This document shows positions 1-11,417 of a stretch of 64,000 nucleotides of DNA, in pieces. This DNA comes from Tenodera sinensis. Taxonomy: Eukaryota; Arthropoda; Insecta; Mantodea; Mantidae. Numbering within the stretch: the stretch's first letter is position 1; each line of letters opens with the position of its first letter. The notes under the pieces were generated by a model. It was not told the DNA's origin. It worked only from the letters and a program-made list of their open reading frames with translations, and made no database searches. The stretch lies in contig CM060974.1 in the NCBI GenBank assembly GCA_030765045.1, positions 50,158,839 to 50,222,838 of the forward strand, in the 5' to 3' direction. Position numbers and translations under genes: made by a program.

Positions 1-394
1 TTATACTTTCATCAAGTATGTATATAATTGCTATAAACTTTATATTTCTCTTTTTATCTTATGTAACTTTTGTGTAGAATTTATTGAATCTCTCTGTATA
101 GTGAAACATTACTATTATTATTGGTGCCAAACAAGAAAGGGATTGACAGTTCACGGTGAGAGAGAGGTGATGTTGCCACTTATCACGACCACCTGGAGGG
201 CACATTAGCATTATGTGTAAGAAGACTGTTGGATTGTGTTTGGAATGTAGAGCAGGTATAATTTATATTTTATTTAAAGACAATAATAAATAGTGAATCT
301 ACATGCAAAGGATAGAACACAGAAGTATATATCACTGTAAAGAGTTATGTTAACAAAAGAAACATACCTGTGAAATATTGTAATGAAAAAATAC

Positions 395-660
395 CGCTGA
401 TATCCAAATTGCTTGCATCACTGCTGTTGTTACTGGAACTACCCATAAAATGACACTGTTCTATCCTTGCTTCTAAAACTCCATTTTCCCATGTTGCTTC
501 ATATTATGCCCTTTGTATCAGTAACCACTTTTTCAGTTTTCAACTTTTTGTTGATGTAGCTTTATTGCAGACGACACAGTGAAATCTTTGTTTTGCACAA
601 CGTAACCCTTTACTTTGGCTCAGATTAATTAAATTGGATTACACTAGGACAGTGGGAAAC
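395..660 (-). other. Unassigned stretch with codon-like minus-strand segment
   Basis: Read on the minus strand, this stretch contains a Cys-rich segment (RFHCVVCNK) and, after two in-frame stops, an open run with an acidic/serine-rich part (SSSNNSSDASNLD). It ends next to a GTATGT that could serve as a splice donor near position 367. I do not recognise the protein. It may be a decayed exon or a transposase relic. The in-frame stops and the lack of a clear acceptor argue against a working gene. Confidence 0.2.
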
Positions 661-1048
661 CAAACAATTTTGTGACCTTGTTCTTCAGCAGTACCACCGA
701 CTGTATAATCCTTTAATTGGGATATGTACCTTACCAAACACAATTTTATTCACTTCCCGAGTACATAAAGTTTTCGTTTGGATATGCTGTCTTTGTCAAT
801 ATTTTTGGGCACAATTATATATTCATTAAAAGAGTGGGACAACTGTAAATGCTCACAACATACACACAGATTCAGACACATGTAAATACAAGGCAAATAA
901 ACACATAAATAGAATGATCCAAACGAACTTGTCGGCACACAGGCAATCTGTGATACAAACATTGCAAGCTGGAGCAGAACTGCCTGAACTGAACTGCGAG
1001 AACTGACTTGCAAAGAACAAACAATTATGTACAAGTATAGAAAGGTAT

Positions 1049-1294
1049 TGTAAGTTTATCTCTTTGCTACTTACTTATATTTTCTCCGACTTACAAGAGG
1101 CCCTGGCCACATTCAACACAAGCTACGCAAATACACTCAAAAGCTTTTAGAACTGTTATTTAAACATCTATTCTTTACCTCAACTTTTCAACATAGCCCT
1201 ACAAAACTGTCTTTGTTCCCCTCATGAGAGGATGTCATGCCACACAGCTTCTAGTTTATGGGAAGCTTACTCCATGGAAGCTGTACTAATGTTA
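1049..1294 (-). repeat. 3' LTR of the old gypsy element
   Basis: On the + strand it begins TGTAAGTTTATCTCTTTGC and ends ...CTAATGTTA. It aligns over its whole length with 5670-5910, with many substitutions and small indels. Shared blocks include GGCCACATTCAACACAAG and CCATGxxAGCTxTAC. The divergence between the two LTRs shows that the insertion is old. Confidence 0.8.
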
Positions 1295-1589
1295 TACTGC
1301 CCCTATCTCAGTGCCATCATAGTGGGCCAGATGATCTAAGTGCACCACCAGCATCTCGTGGGGCAGTTTCTGGATGTGGTAGGCTTACATCGTTCATTCA
1401 TTTTACCATGTGGTGCGGTCCTTACTATGATTGGGCGATACAGCCACTCAAAATCACCCTACTGGAACCCTAGGCTGTCAGCTTGCCACTCATGCTGGGT
1501 CTTCATCCAGTTATTTGCTAACTGGATGCGCTGATGGGTCAGCTCGTGCACATCATGTCCACGGGGTATTCCACATAATCGATTGCTGA

Positions 1590-1925
1590 CTATCCTAATC
1601 CAGAACTTCCAAACATCAGATCGCACTGAAGGCGCAATTCTCTGCCAAAGACCAAACTAGTCGGCATCATCCCAGTGGTGTCATGCATAGAAGAATGATA
1701 GGCCAGCAAGAACAGTGGCACCCAGACATCCCAGTCGCTCTGGTGGTTGGCCATGACTTTCCTCAGATGTTCTTCAGGGGTCTTAGTGTACCTTTCAACC
1801 GTGTTGTCTGATTGTGGGTGTACAATTGTTGTGTGTGTCTTGTGCACTCCGAGTGGCTCTAGCATTTCCTTCATCAGATTGGACTTGAAGTTTCTGCTCT
1901 GATCGCTGAGCAGTTCTAGTGGCAC
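1590..1925 (-). pseudogene. Gypsy integrase fragment
   Basis: A 111-residue open piece of the integrase catalytic core and C-terminal part. It shows SDQSRNF (second catalytic Asp region), the HPQSDNTVERY block that carries the catalytic Glu, and the following LLAYHSSxHxTTGMxPxxLxFGREL region typical of metazoan Ty3/gypsy integrases. The N-terminal HHCC domain and first Asp are not readable in frame upstream. It would have joined cDNA into the host genome. It is now a fragment of the element at 1049-5910. Confidence 0.85.
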
Positions 1926-2936
1926 GCCAAACTGGCAGAACAGTTATTCCACAAGGCAGTCTATGATCGCTTTGGCCTCCTGGTTAGGGATCACTTACAC
2001 CTCCGGCCTCTTTGTAAAGTGGTCATGTCCACCAGCACATATTTATTGCCTCTGTGAATGGTCCAACTATATTGATTGTGATGCACTCGAAGGGTGCTCC
2101 CACATTATACTGCTGCATGTGGCCTTGGCTCCTGGTCTGAGGGTCGCCACTTGCCACACACATGTCATAGGTGATAGCACATCTCTGCATCAGCCCGTAG
2201 TATTAAGCAGTACTGTCACAGCCACAGGTAATAGGCTCACACAGAATAGTTCAGTTGGATCCAAGATGCCGTACAAAGGAACCCGAACGTACCTCCTCCA
2301 GGATCTCCATGACCTCACTCCGCAGAATTACCAGCCACTCTCTCTGGGTCTTTCCATTGGATGACTCCCAGATTTGGTACAACACACCGTCTTTCATCTT
2401 CAGCTAGTGACATTGTGCCCAGTAAGACTTATACTCACTACCCCTGGGTGCGATGTCCTCCCAGCTCAGCCTTGTCCTTGCTTCCACTTCTTGAAGGAGC
2501 ATCCCTAAGTAGGTGTTTGCCAGCTTTTCTCTCCCCAGGCCTGCACTGTCCCATACATCTTCAGGTACTGCTGAAATCACAGACAGCTGTGGCACCCTTG
2601 TTTCCCTCTACCCTATTACAGTGGCTGCACTCCTCTAGGTTGTGTCTTCTTGACAAGACATTCGCATTGGAACAGCTCTCTTCTTTCTGGTGCTTTGAGG
2701 TAAAGTTATACTTCTGGAGCCTCTGGAGTCTGGCCCTCTAGGTTTTTGGCCTCAGAATGGAATGGTTGACCACACAGGTAGTTATGGAAATACTCCAGTG
2801 CCTTTACTACTGTAGTTCTTTTTGGCCTTGGAGAGTGTCTTGCTATAGTAGGCTATCACTAGTTCGTGTCCATCTTAGATTTAGAATAATGTGCATCTAA
2901 TCCAGCTGTCGTTAGAATCAGTGTCCATAACGAAGC

Positions 2937-3521
2937 CTAGTCTGGCTCTGGGAGTGCTAAAATAGGAACACTGCAGGGTGCTGACTTAAGTATCTGGAGT
3001 GCACCTTGGGGCTCTTCCATCCACATATAAGGCCAGTGTTCCTCCATTACATGAGTGAGAGGTTTCATAGTGTTGGAGAAGCCTCTGACAAACCAGCAGT
3101 AGTAGCTGCACAACCCCAGAAAATTGCACAACTGCTGTCTATCTTTCGGTCGAGGCCAGTCTCTCACAGCCTGAGCTGTGGCTACCCTTGTGGGAGAAAC
3201 TATATGGCCCAAGTAGTGCATCTTCTTGCTGAACAGCTGGCACATCTTTGCATTCAGCTTCAGACTGACTGCCTGTAATCTTCATAACATCTTGCTCAGG
3301 TACCCCCGATGATCTTTGAAGCTGCTGCCAATCATGATGATGATACTGTCCTGGTATAGCAGACAGATATCATAAGTCAGGCCCCTCGTGATTGACTCCA
3401 TGAGATGTTGGATCCAAGATGCTGGCACGTTACAAAGACCAAAAGGCATAACTATGAATCGCCAAAGCCCATGGCCCATCAAGAATGTGGTCTTCTCCTT
3501 GTCTCTGGAGCTCAGGACCAC
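2937..3521 (-). pseudogene. Gypsy reverse transcriptase fragments
   Basis: Two neighbouring pieces cover the RT palm and thumb. The 3521-3282 piece has FIVMPFGLCNVPASWIQHLM and then YQDS where the catalytic Y(V/L)DD should be, so both the motif and the frame are damaged. The 3245-2937 piece has MHYLGHIVSP, the usual YLGHxxS motif, followed by RQLCNFLGLCSYYxxFVxGF and the start of the RNase H linker. Order and orientation fit the integrase at 1590-1925. Confidence 0.85.
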
Positions 3522-3880
3522 CTACCAGTACCTGGATTTCAAGTTCAAAGTCAAGAACCACTGGGCACCAGCAAGAGTATCCAGAATGTCGTCAATCCGG
3601 GATAAGGGAAAAGTCCTTTTGGGTGCTAGGGCTCTGCTTCTGGTAATCCACACAGAAGCGAGTTTTCTTGTTCTTCTTCACCACGAGGACTACAGGGAGC
3701 ACCAAGGGCTGTCGGATTCTTCAATGATCCCCCTAGATCTCATATCCTGCAGCATGTCCCGTACCCCTGCTTACTTCGCCAGAGGGACACATCTTGGTGG
3801 CGGATGAGGGCTGTCCCAGTGTCGATGAGATAGAGCACTTGTTTGATGCGACCGTAGTCACTGTTCCCTTAACTGAAAAC

Positions 3881-4372
3881 TTACTTATAATGTCCAAGTA
3901 TATGTTCGACTCTCTCTAGTTGCTCTCTGGTCAGATGGTCTGCTGCTCTCTTAATTAAGTCTTTCAGCCGTGTGCCAGGTCTTGCCAGCCCGGCTCTACC
4001 GGTCCATCGCACGGTGTCACACTCACAACTGGCTTGCCCTTCCCCAGCTCCGCTCCGCTTGCATATCCTCAACACTGTCCAAAGAATTCGGAAGTCTCAC
4101 AGGCACAACTTCCGGCAAGACGACAATGCCCTGGCAATGCACAATCCGTTTATGGGCGTCTTACGGGCCAGCACCAGATTCCCCTCCACGCACACCTGAA
4201 CAACCACCTCACTTCTCGCGCGCACTACCACGTTTTCCAAGGTCACCGTGCACATCCCTGGTTGCTCATTTGGGTTCCGAAGCGTCAGCATGTCTTGACC
4301 CAGTCGCAACACTCTCCTGCCAACGCCAACTGTCGCGTCATAGCTCCTAAGGACATCCAGTCCTGGCATCAC
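3881..4372 (-). pseudogene. Gypsy protease end and pre-RT linker
   Basis: The piece at 4372-4097 reads MPGLDVLRSYDA followed by VGRRVLRLGQ, the usual end of a gypsy aspartic protease and the linker after it. The piece at 4075-3881 reads AADHLTREQLERVEHILGHYK, the helix that precedes the RT. The DTGA active-site motif is not readable in the same frame. These are relics only. Confidence 0.6.
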
Positions 4373-4699
4373 TTCATCACTTTCTCAGCCATCCTTACGA
4401 CGAACACCAGACTTTTAATGCTCTGCTCCAAGGTCAACTCCAGGCCGCACTCTCCATACACAAGGTGTCGCCCGATGGCGTCACTATCTCGTAGAGTCGA
4501 TCGGGTATTCTCGACAGCAAGCCCTTTGCCGCGTTAAGTCGAATCACGGTCTACCAGTATGACACCGCTTTCCTCGGACCCATCCATCCTCGATGAGGTT
4601 ATCTTCCATCCTCCAACACAGCGTCACTCGAGGGGTTGGCAATGACAACCCCGACATTCCCCATGTCACGCCGGAACTTAATCGTTTACCGCCTGCTCA

Positions 4700-5655
4700 T
4701 TGACCAGGTGTGGAGAGTCCCTCATCACATGTCCTCGCTGGCCACACTCCCAACACAAACCACTTATTTATCTCCAGCGGCGGCCTTCTGTTGTTCCTCT
4801 GTCCCCGACACATCGGAAGCTCTTGGTCTTTAACGTTGTGGTGGTTTTTATCGCAGCCGCCTCCATCCTCAGCACAGGCAACAGCACATCATGAATGTTC
4901 TTGTACTCGCCGAGCACTAGGCGCTGACGTTTCTCGGTGTCGCGTACCCTGAGAAAAAATATCCAGGCGGAAGGTTCACCACGAACTTATTTACTAGTCG
5001 TTCAGTATCCAAAGCGAGCTCCTGCACCGCCTCCCCTGGCTGTTGCAACCTAGACTTAAGCTGGCTGCGATAGGCTGCATCCAGGCGGTGATTTATGAAC
5101 CGGTTTTCGAGAGCCTCCCAGATGTCTTGGGACGCCGCCGACGTCGGAATAGCGTTCAGTAGTTCTGCCGCACGCCCCTGGACGGTAGCTTCTTCTGTTG
5201 GTCATCAGTTGTGGGTGGTAGCGGTGGCAAACTGTCGGCGGACGACTTCAAAGGTCGATGTGCCGTCGTATTTGGGTGGTTTGATGCATGCAGACGTGTT
5301 GCGTCCTGGGGTCCCGAACTTCGGGTTCTTAAGTTTTTCATCGAGCAAGTGCTCCATCCTAGAGTTCACTTCCTTGGTGTTGCCCTCGTCTCTAACTTCC
5401 ATGGCATTAACACGTTCGCCAAGGTTCTGCATTTTTATGCCGAGTTCTTACACGTCTTCCTTCACACCAGCCAGTTCCTCGGTGATCTTCGCCGATTAAT
5501 GTATCTTCATTAGGGACATTTCCATTTTCATCTGCTACATTCCGGATTCCAATGTCGTTATTTCTGCCTTCATTTCGGAATTTTCCATCTTTACTTTTGC
5601 TATACTGGCCAGTAGTTCTTTCAGCATCTCCTCCCTTTTGTCGTTTTTTCGTCAC
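4700..5655 (-). pseudogene. Gypsy gag relic with zinc knuckle
   Basis: Minus-strand pieces carry a charged N-terminal region (5655-5407), then KPPKYDGTSTFEVVRRQF (near 5270), which is the start of a gypsy capsid domain. Near 4760 there is a CCHC-like knuckle, CWECGQRGHVMRDS, whose last Cys is replaced by Ser. The frame changes several times. Gag would form the particle and bind element RNA. Confidence 0.65.
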
Positions 5656-5669
5656 ACTTCTGACGCCAG

Positions 5670-5910
5670 TGTAAGCTTGTCTCTTTCCTACTTACTTTTA
5701 TTTTTTCCAACTTTGCAACACACCTTGGCCACATTCAACACAAGTTGTGCAAATACATACAAAAGCTCTTAAAAACTCGTATTTAAACATCTACTCTTTA
5801 CATAAAATTTTCAACAAAGCCTTATAAAATTCTGTTCCCCTGGCATGAGGTCACGCCACCGAGATTCTAGTTTAGGGGAAGCTTTCTCCATTGCAGCTAT
5901 ACCTATGTTA
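5670..5910 (-). repeat. 5' LTR of the old gypsy element, with primer site
   Basis: Partner of 1049-1294. Immediately inside it, the minus strand reads TGGCGTCAGAAGTGTGA. This is close to a primer-binding site complementary to a tRNA-Leu 3' end (inferred from general knowledge of such sites). It supports the minus-strand orientation. Confidence 0.75.
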
Positions 5911-6132
5911 GAATATTAAACAAAGTTGAGATATAAAAAGATGTTTGACTATGAGTGGCATAGCATATTTAAAGGTGGGAGGTCAACTGTGACTCACAGT
6001 GAAACAAGTCAACATTCTTCTGATTAGCCATGGTTTTGTGTGTGTATAATATCAACATCTTGCAACACACAACGAAGTCTGTATTAATTAATACCACTTC
6101 TGAATATCAGGTTATTGAAAGTTAGTCCTCGA

Positions 6133-6366
6133 GCCCGCCTTGTTAGCGTGATTGTTAGCATGTCTGCCTCACATTCAAGAGGTCGCCAGTTCGAATTTCG
6201 CTTAGGGTAAGTTATCTGGGTAAGGTTTTCCCCTACCCTGAGAAGACCAATGACGGGTTACTTAAAGCTCCATGGACCTTGGGCTCATTTGAGCATCATT
6301 TCACCCGTTTCATTCCCTCACTATGATATGACATTATGTTGGAGGACGTTAAACAACAACAAAAAC
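6133..6366 (+). mobile_element. SINE family A (tRNA-derived)
   Basis: The unit starts GCCCGCCT, has a pol III A-box-like segment (TAGCGTGATTGTTAGCATG) and a B box (AGTTCGAATTT), then a conserved body (CCCTACCCTGAGAAGAC, CTCATTTGAGCATCATTTCACC). It ends GGAGGACGTTAAACAACAAC. The same unit recurs at 36095, 37905, 38422 and 41456, with a fragment at 46719. Confidence 0.85.
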
Positions 6367-6964
6367 AGAACAGTCTTCGACTTATTTGGTTCTCCAAGTG
6401 TTTTAACTGCTGCCTCCCCACACAACATATTAGAGACATACTGGAAAATTCAAACTTTACCTGATATAATTCTAAAGGAAAACTCTATTTTGGTATGGCA
6501 AGACTTTGCTGCTGTATCAGTTGGACAACTTGTATAACATTTATTCAGAATGAAAATGAATTTTCAGGTTATTATCAAAAATAGGAATTATACATTTAGT
6601 GTAGAAACATAGTAAAAACGTGGTATCTTAATCATAAATCATGGAGACATGTGCGAGGAATTTCGGAAATAAAACAAGAACCTTCACTGAAAGGGAAACT
6701 TCCCTTACTTACCCCTAACAGTGAATAAGGAGACAGTCACTGATTAAGGGGACCAAGAACCGACTTGCACTCATTATGTTCACAGAACAGCTCTAACACT
6801 AACAGGGAATACAGTACAATTCTGTTCCATATCTAACACTAAGACATAATATGACAATACACATGGTGACAGTTACTTACACAACCTGATCGAATGACTG
6901 TCATACTCATTATGTTTAGTGAACAGTCTATAATCAATTTTGAATTGAAAAAGAGCTCAACCGG

Positions 6965-8280
6965 TGGTAATAAAATAGAAATAAATTGAGAAATTATATT
7001 GGTAACAGACCATAGTAATTTTCTAGGAGTGAGTGTTGACAAACAACTAAACTGGAAATCATACATTAAACATATCTCTAAAAAAGTAAATAAAGGTATA
7101 TATATATATATCATGAAACAGGCTAGAAACATGATGGATAAAGAAACTGTCAAGCAGATTTAGTTTGCTTTCATTTGTTCCCTCACATAAAATATGTTGT
7201 TGTTAGCTAATGCTGGATTTCTGACAATGAAGTCATTAATCCTCTTGCTCTCCAATATTTAATATATTGATAGAGCAATAGCAGTATAGTAACCGATTTT
7301 TAGAGAGCACCATATTTTTATGTTTTGGCGGTCACATCACTCTCTCACAACCCCCAGAATGTCTGGAGGACCACACCTGTCGTTGGTTTACAGGTCTCAC
7401 CGACCTGACCGGGAGACTTATCAAAATAAATTCACCGACCATATCCTCTGATTACCAATCAGAGGACGTATTACATGCCATGACAGGTCAGCATGTTAGG
7501 GGTTAAGATTTATAGAGAAAATAGAGAAATGTAGAGGTTGGAAAAATAAAGACTCCCTAGCCCTCAGAAACCCTAATAGCATCGGGGTCGGAAGAGAACA
7601 AGAGATGACCAAGGTAAGGTCAGAAGAAAAGTTACAGTGAGGAGCAAAACACCAGTAAGTGGAAGTAATGTTCTGCTCAGCTTGGGTACCTTGTGGTCGC
7701 TATTCACATATCCCCTAGATGGAGATCCCTGAGTCATCACATAAAATATGGAATTACTCTTTGAGATAATATCATGGAAACGGACACAGACATGAAAAAG
7801 GTATTCACGTTGCAAAAAAAGGTGCTCAGAATAATGGAGAGAATGGATAAGTGGCATTCGTGTAGACAAATTTTAAAAAACCATAAGATATTAACCGTTC
7901 CCTGCATATATATATATGAATGCATAAAAAACATATTGGACCAAGAGGAGCAAAAAAATAACAATGTTCATAAGTATGGATTAAGAAATAATAATGAATA
8001 TTTTAGATGTACATTAAGGGGTACTTTAAATAATCGAGATGTAAGAGGTATGGGGAAACAAATAAGCTACCTAAAGAAATACAAATCATTGAAAATAACA
8101 AATGTAAATTAAAAATGATAAACAAATATTTAATAGAAAATTCTCTTTATAGTCTAGAAGAATATAAATCAATTAAGGCAAAGAAAACCAGGGTGTAAAT
8201 ATATATGTAAATATAAAGATGTATGTATACTTTCTGACGTGCCCTTTAATTCATGTACTTAAAGGATGAATAAAATGAGC
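6965..8280 (+). pseudogene. Non-LTR retrotransposon 3' fragment, interrupted
   Basis: Plus-strand translation gives NFLGVSVDKQLNWKSYI (7018 onwards), the usual (Y/F)LGVxLDxxLxW block at the end of a LINE RT. After an insertion at 7197-7736 it continues with VFTLQKKVLRIMERM, SCRQILKNHKILTVPCIYIYE and HKYGLRNN (7774-8112), the common C-terminal tail of such proteins. Stops and the insertion make it inactive. The clade is uncertain. Confidence 0.75.
7197..7736 (-). mobile_element. LINE-tailed non-autonomous retroposon, 540 bp
   Basis: It is inserted in the LINE above with a perfect 14-bp target duplication, TCACATAAAATATG, at 7183-7196 and 7737-7750. On the minus strand it ends in the same ~60 bp as the I-clade LINE at 47994-52347 (GGAGAGCAAGAGGATTAATG ... 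CAGCATTAGCTAACAACAA). Upstream is a unique body with a strong hairpin (TCCTCTGATT / AATCAGAGGA) and a further ~240 bp at its 5' side. A 5'-shortened copy is at 30600-30882. No protein is encoded. Confidence 0.85.
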
Positions 8281-8682
8281 TATGAGTTACCTAACACTAA
8301 CAGGGAGTTTAGCGATTTGTCTAGTGACAGTTACTTATACAACATGATCAAACACCTGTGTTATACTTATTATGTTCCGTGAACAGTTCCATATCTAACA
8401 CTTAACAGGGAATATGACAATGTGTCTGGTGATAGTTACTTACACAACTTGATCAAATAACTGTGTTTTACTCATTATGCTCAGTGAACAGTTCCATATC
8501 TAACACTAACAGGGAACATGATAATATGCCTCCTGATAGTAATTAATACTACTTAATCAAGGAATTCCACTGTCATCATTAGGTGTAAAAACATTTCCAT
8601 CCATAACACTACAAGGGAATATGAGGAATATTTAATAAAAATAGGTAATCTGTTGTACAAAAGAATCAACCAAATGACTTAC

Positions 8683-8723
8683 CTTGGTGGTTTTCTAGAA
8701 TAAAAGTCTTCATATGTTTCATC
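8683..8723 (-). CDS. Probable 41-nt microexon of a zinc-finger gene
   Basis: Minus-strand acceptor TTATTATGTTACAG precedes GATGAA, and the exon ends CCACCAAG before donor GTAAGT. The 41 nt read DETYEDFYSRKPP plus two bases (phase 0 in, phase 2 out). This matches the 32-nt microexon at 56356-56387, which also starts GATGAA, has an EDF motif and ends in phase 2. The exon at 20608-20937 ends in phase 0, so it could splice directly to this one. Host-gene identity is inferred; no finger exon of this gene is visible to the left in the window. Confidence 0.55.
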
Positions 8724-9391
8724 CTGTAACATAATAATTCACTTGTAAAACATGTGATCTGCTTTAACAATATGACTCTTATCTTCAGAAACAGGAGGAG
8801 AAATAAATATGGAGACATTTGTTGTATAATTTACAGAGAAGAAATTACTTCACACAAAAACAACCCCATAAAGATAAATAACATTCTTCCATTAAAACAC
8901 ATCTGTGGATTGCTAAACGTTTTTTCATACATAGTTAAAGATAAATAATAGATTCATTGCCCTTATGTAGAAGTATTAGAAACAGTGATGTGTTCATAAT
9001 TTGTAAATTATAAATTTTGCTTCAAATTCCAATTTGTTATTGATTATATTCACTGCTTTTATTATCAAGCTGTTAAATCCCTGAATTAAATATAATTATT
9101 TTGAACACCTGTATCTGACAAGAAAATTCAAAGCTTTTAAGATAAAAATGCAATTTAGATGCATGATGAGTGAAATTATGCCAATCTTCTGCAACAATTA
9201 ACTTTCATATTTACTATGTGCATTAGCCTCACTAATACAAGATAGTGGAGGGTAAAGTTACCTTGTATGAGGGATAACTTCGACCACATGGATCACTATA
9301 AGAAAAATCACAAAAGATGAACAAGCATTATCTTACAGTAAAATTATTTGCTATGAGTTTTTAAAGAATGTCTGTTTTATCTAGAATGAAT
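8724..9391. other. AT-rich stretch, no feature recognised
   Basis: Low-GC DNA without a convincing coding region or repeat. If the exons at 8683 and 20608 belong to one gene, this stretch is part of its intron. Confidence 0.5.
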
Positions 9392-9410
9392 TTGTGTGTG
9401 TGTGTGTGTG

Positions 9411-9500
<90 letters not shown>
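9392..9500 (+). repeat. (GT)n microsatellite
   Basis: An almost pure GT tract of about 108 bp with one interruption (a TTG near 9411). It gives rise to a spurious Val-Cys open frame. Confidence 0.97.
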
Positions 9501-9501
<1 letters not shown>

Positions 9502-9779
9502 TAATGTTCAGGGTTTAGCAACAAAGCCATTCTTCTTCTTGCCTCCCAATACTCTGACGTAAAGTCTCAATACAATTTAAGTTGTTCACAGATTGATAGA
9601 TGTTCCTTATTGATTTTATCTTCCTTTTTGCATGCGACAATTTGCAAATGATAGAAATCCAAATTTATGCAGGTGTTTGCTAAGACAGTCACGACCAGTG
9701 GTAAGTATGATGGCTGGTTTTCAAGGTAGTTCAAGAGTTAGTTTCAAGCTTTCTAAGAGTTTTTCTCCTTTGAAATTTA

Positions 9780-10640
9780 ATAGAAAACCTCCTTAATCCA
9801 GACCAGAGCTTAATGTTGTCTAAAGTCTGCATTAAGTAAAATAAACATGACAAAAAAAGAAATTGTGCAGAAATTAGAGTATGTACTGTATAGTCTTAGA
9901 ATGAATAATTGTAAACGAAATTAAAGCATGTACTCTATCATTTTATTAGAATATAATATACAATAGGTCCACCTGATTTTAATTACACATTCTTTGTTTG
10001 GTTTGAAGAAACTATCAATTTTCTTTTGTGGTTTATCACAATCCCTTTCACCATGAGATTACAAAAACTCCTCATATGATGGTAGTAGCAGAAATCTGTT
10101 TATTGTTAGTTTTCTTGACAAAGTCTATTACACAATTCAGATGCCCTTTAACCTCACTTCATTTCACTTTTGACTTTCCAAAATCCGCATCCTGAGACTC
10201 ACTACACTAGTGTCCCTTGCATTGCTTACACTTTCCACAATTTCTTCATCAGTCATGATGTGATAGGCTGGATCACCTTCATCTCTGTCAAGCCAACCTT
10301 TGATGTTGTCTACTGTGCCAGCTTTCTCACCACCCACAACCAGTGTTTGGTGAAGGTCATGTAGTTCTGTTGCATTGGTGTCTAACTCAACAGTCATCAT
10401 ACAAAAGTTTCTTCCATGCATTAGTCAATGTAGGGTTCGAAATGCTGTTTACTGCACATGCAAAACTAAAAATCATACAAATTTATATTCTGAAGTGTTT
10501 TTTCTGCCTCTTTATCTTCACCATGTAGAGGCTCCTCAACTTCAAAATCTTCAGAATGATTTTCTTTCTGTACAATCGCTTTATAGTGCAGATAATGCCT
10601 TGTTATCTACACTGAAATCACACTTTTGGTGATTACTGTT
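9780..10640 (-). mobile_element. Pogo/Tigger-like DNA transposon relic
   Basis: The left end resembles a Tigger-type terminus (AAACCTCCTTAATCCAGACC). Minus-strand translation around 10640-10164 gives ACAVNSISNPTLTNAWKKL, then LHQTLVVGGEKAGTVDNIKG, and an acidic D-x-x-I-M-T-D-E-E-I segment, as in the C-terminal part of pogo/Tigger transposases. Stops break the frame, the DDE core is not readable and the right end is not clear. Assignment rests on remembered family features only. Confidence 0.5.
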
Positions 10641-11417
10641 CATTCAAATAACTTTGAAAATGCTGTACTACATGTATAAACTTTGCTCCCCTATTTAGTA
10701 TCTAATTAGTGAAATGAAAATATCTATAATTACTGTTAGTTTGTAGTACTATTTTCTTCACAAGTAGCATTTCAAAAACCTAGAACTTGTCTTTATTTTC
10801 TAAGAGAATATTCATCCTTCACTTGATGTCAACAAAAGTTCTGTTGAGTAGTGTTATGTGAATATAGTTACACAGTATGTGTATTACTTGAAAGGTTGTA
10901 CAGTTTTAGGAATTTTCTTCTTTATTTAGTAAGAAAGCATTCACTCAAACCTTTTTAACAGAGGCTCAGATAACAAGGCAAGGTATATATGCAACATTTT
11001 TATATGCAACATGTTTGATACATGCAAGCGATGTGCAGAAAATACAGCTTTAGACAACTTTCTGTTAAGTTTAGGGTTTAAAAGAAACCCACTAGATGAC
11101 AGTAGTACATGGATGCAGTATGCAACAAAAGAACATTGTAGCAGGACTACCAACAAGAGAAAATTAACATCAAGCAAAACCTTGACATACACATGTCCCA
11201 TAAAGAGAAGATTTTGATGTGTGTCATAGTCTGCGCTCTTTAGTGTGGCACACAGCCTGTACCCAACATTCAATGGTTCAAATCAGCTAAACTATAAATT
11301 TAAGGAGTTAACAAATAGAATACAGCAAACTACGATACATGCTATAATTCTGAACTAGGTGTTATTACCAAAGGTATCCGACAAGGTTCTATATAATCAG
11401 GCCTTTGCTATTTTTAA
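10641..11417. other. No confident feature
   Basis: AT-rich DNA. A short open frame at 11011-11217 (+) shows no family I recognise. It may be part of one of the two flanking Tigger-like relics. Confidence 0.4.

Larger units (their letters stand above)
1049..5910 (-). mobile_element. Old Ty3/gypsy LTR retrotransposon, degenerate
   Basis: This is a complete but decayed element on the minus strand. Diverged direct repeats (LTRs) lie at 1049-1294 and 5670-5910. Between them the minus strand reads, in gene order from high to low coordinates, gag (about 5650-4700), the protease end (4372-4097), reverse transcriptase (about 4075-2937) and integrase (1925-1590). The frame is broken many times, so it cannot be active. 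Base composition is more GC-rich than the surroundings, as in several other gypsy families. The flanks show no clear target duplication. Confidence 0.85.
6717..8620 (+). repeat. ~105-bp tandem repeat, split by a LINE
   Basis: Units begin TAACACTAACAGGGAA and contain GTGACAGTTACTTACACAAC and CTCATTATGTTCAGTGAACAG. Starts at 8292, 8396 and 8501 give a period of 104-105 bp. Diverged units lie at about 6796-6950. The array is interrupted from about 6965 to 8280 by a LINE fragment. Confidence 0.75.

Noticed and set aside
9368..9562. Open frame of Val-Cys repeats
   Set aside because: It is only the (GT)n microsatellite read as codons; the same applies to the Thr-His frame at 32775-33074.
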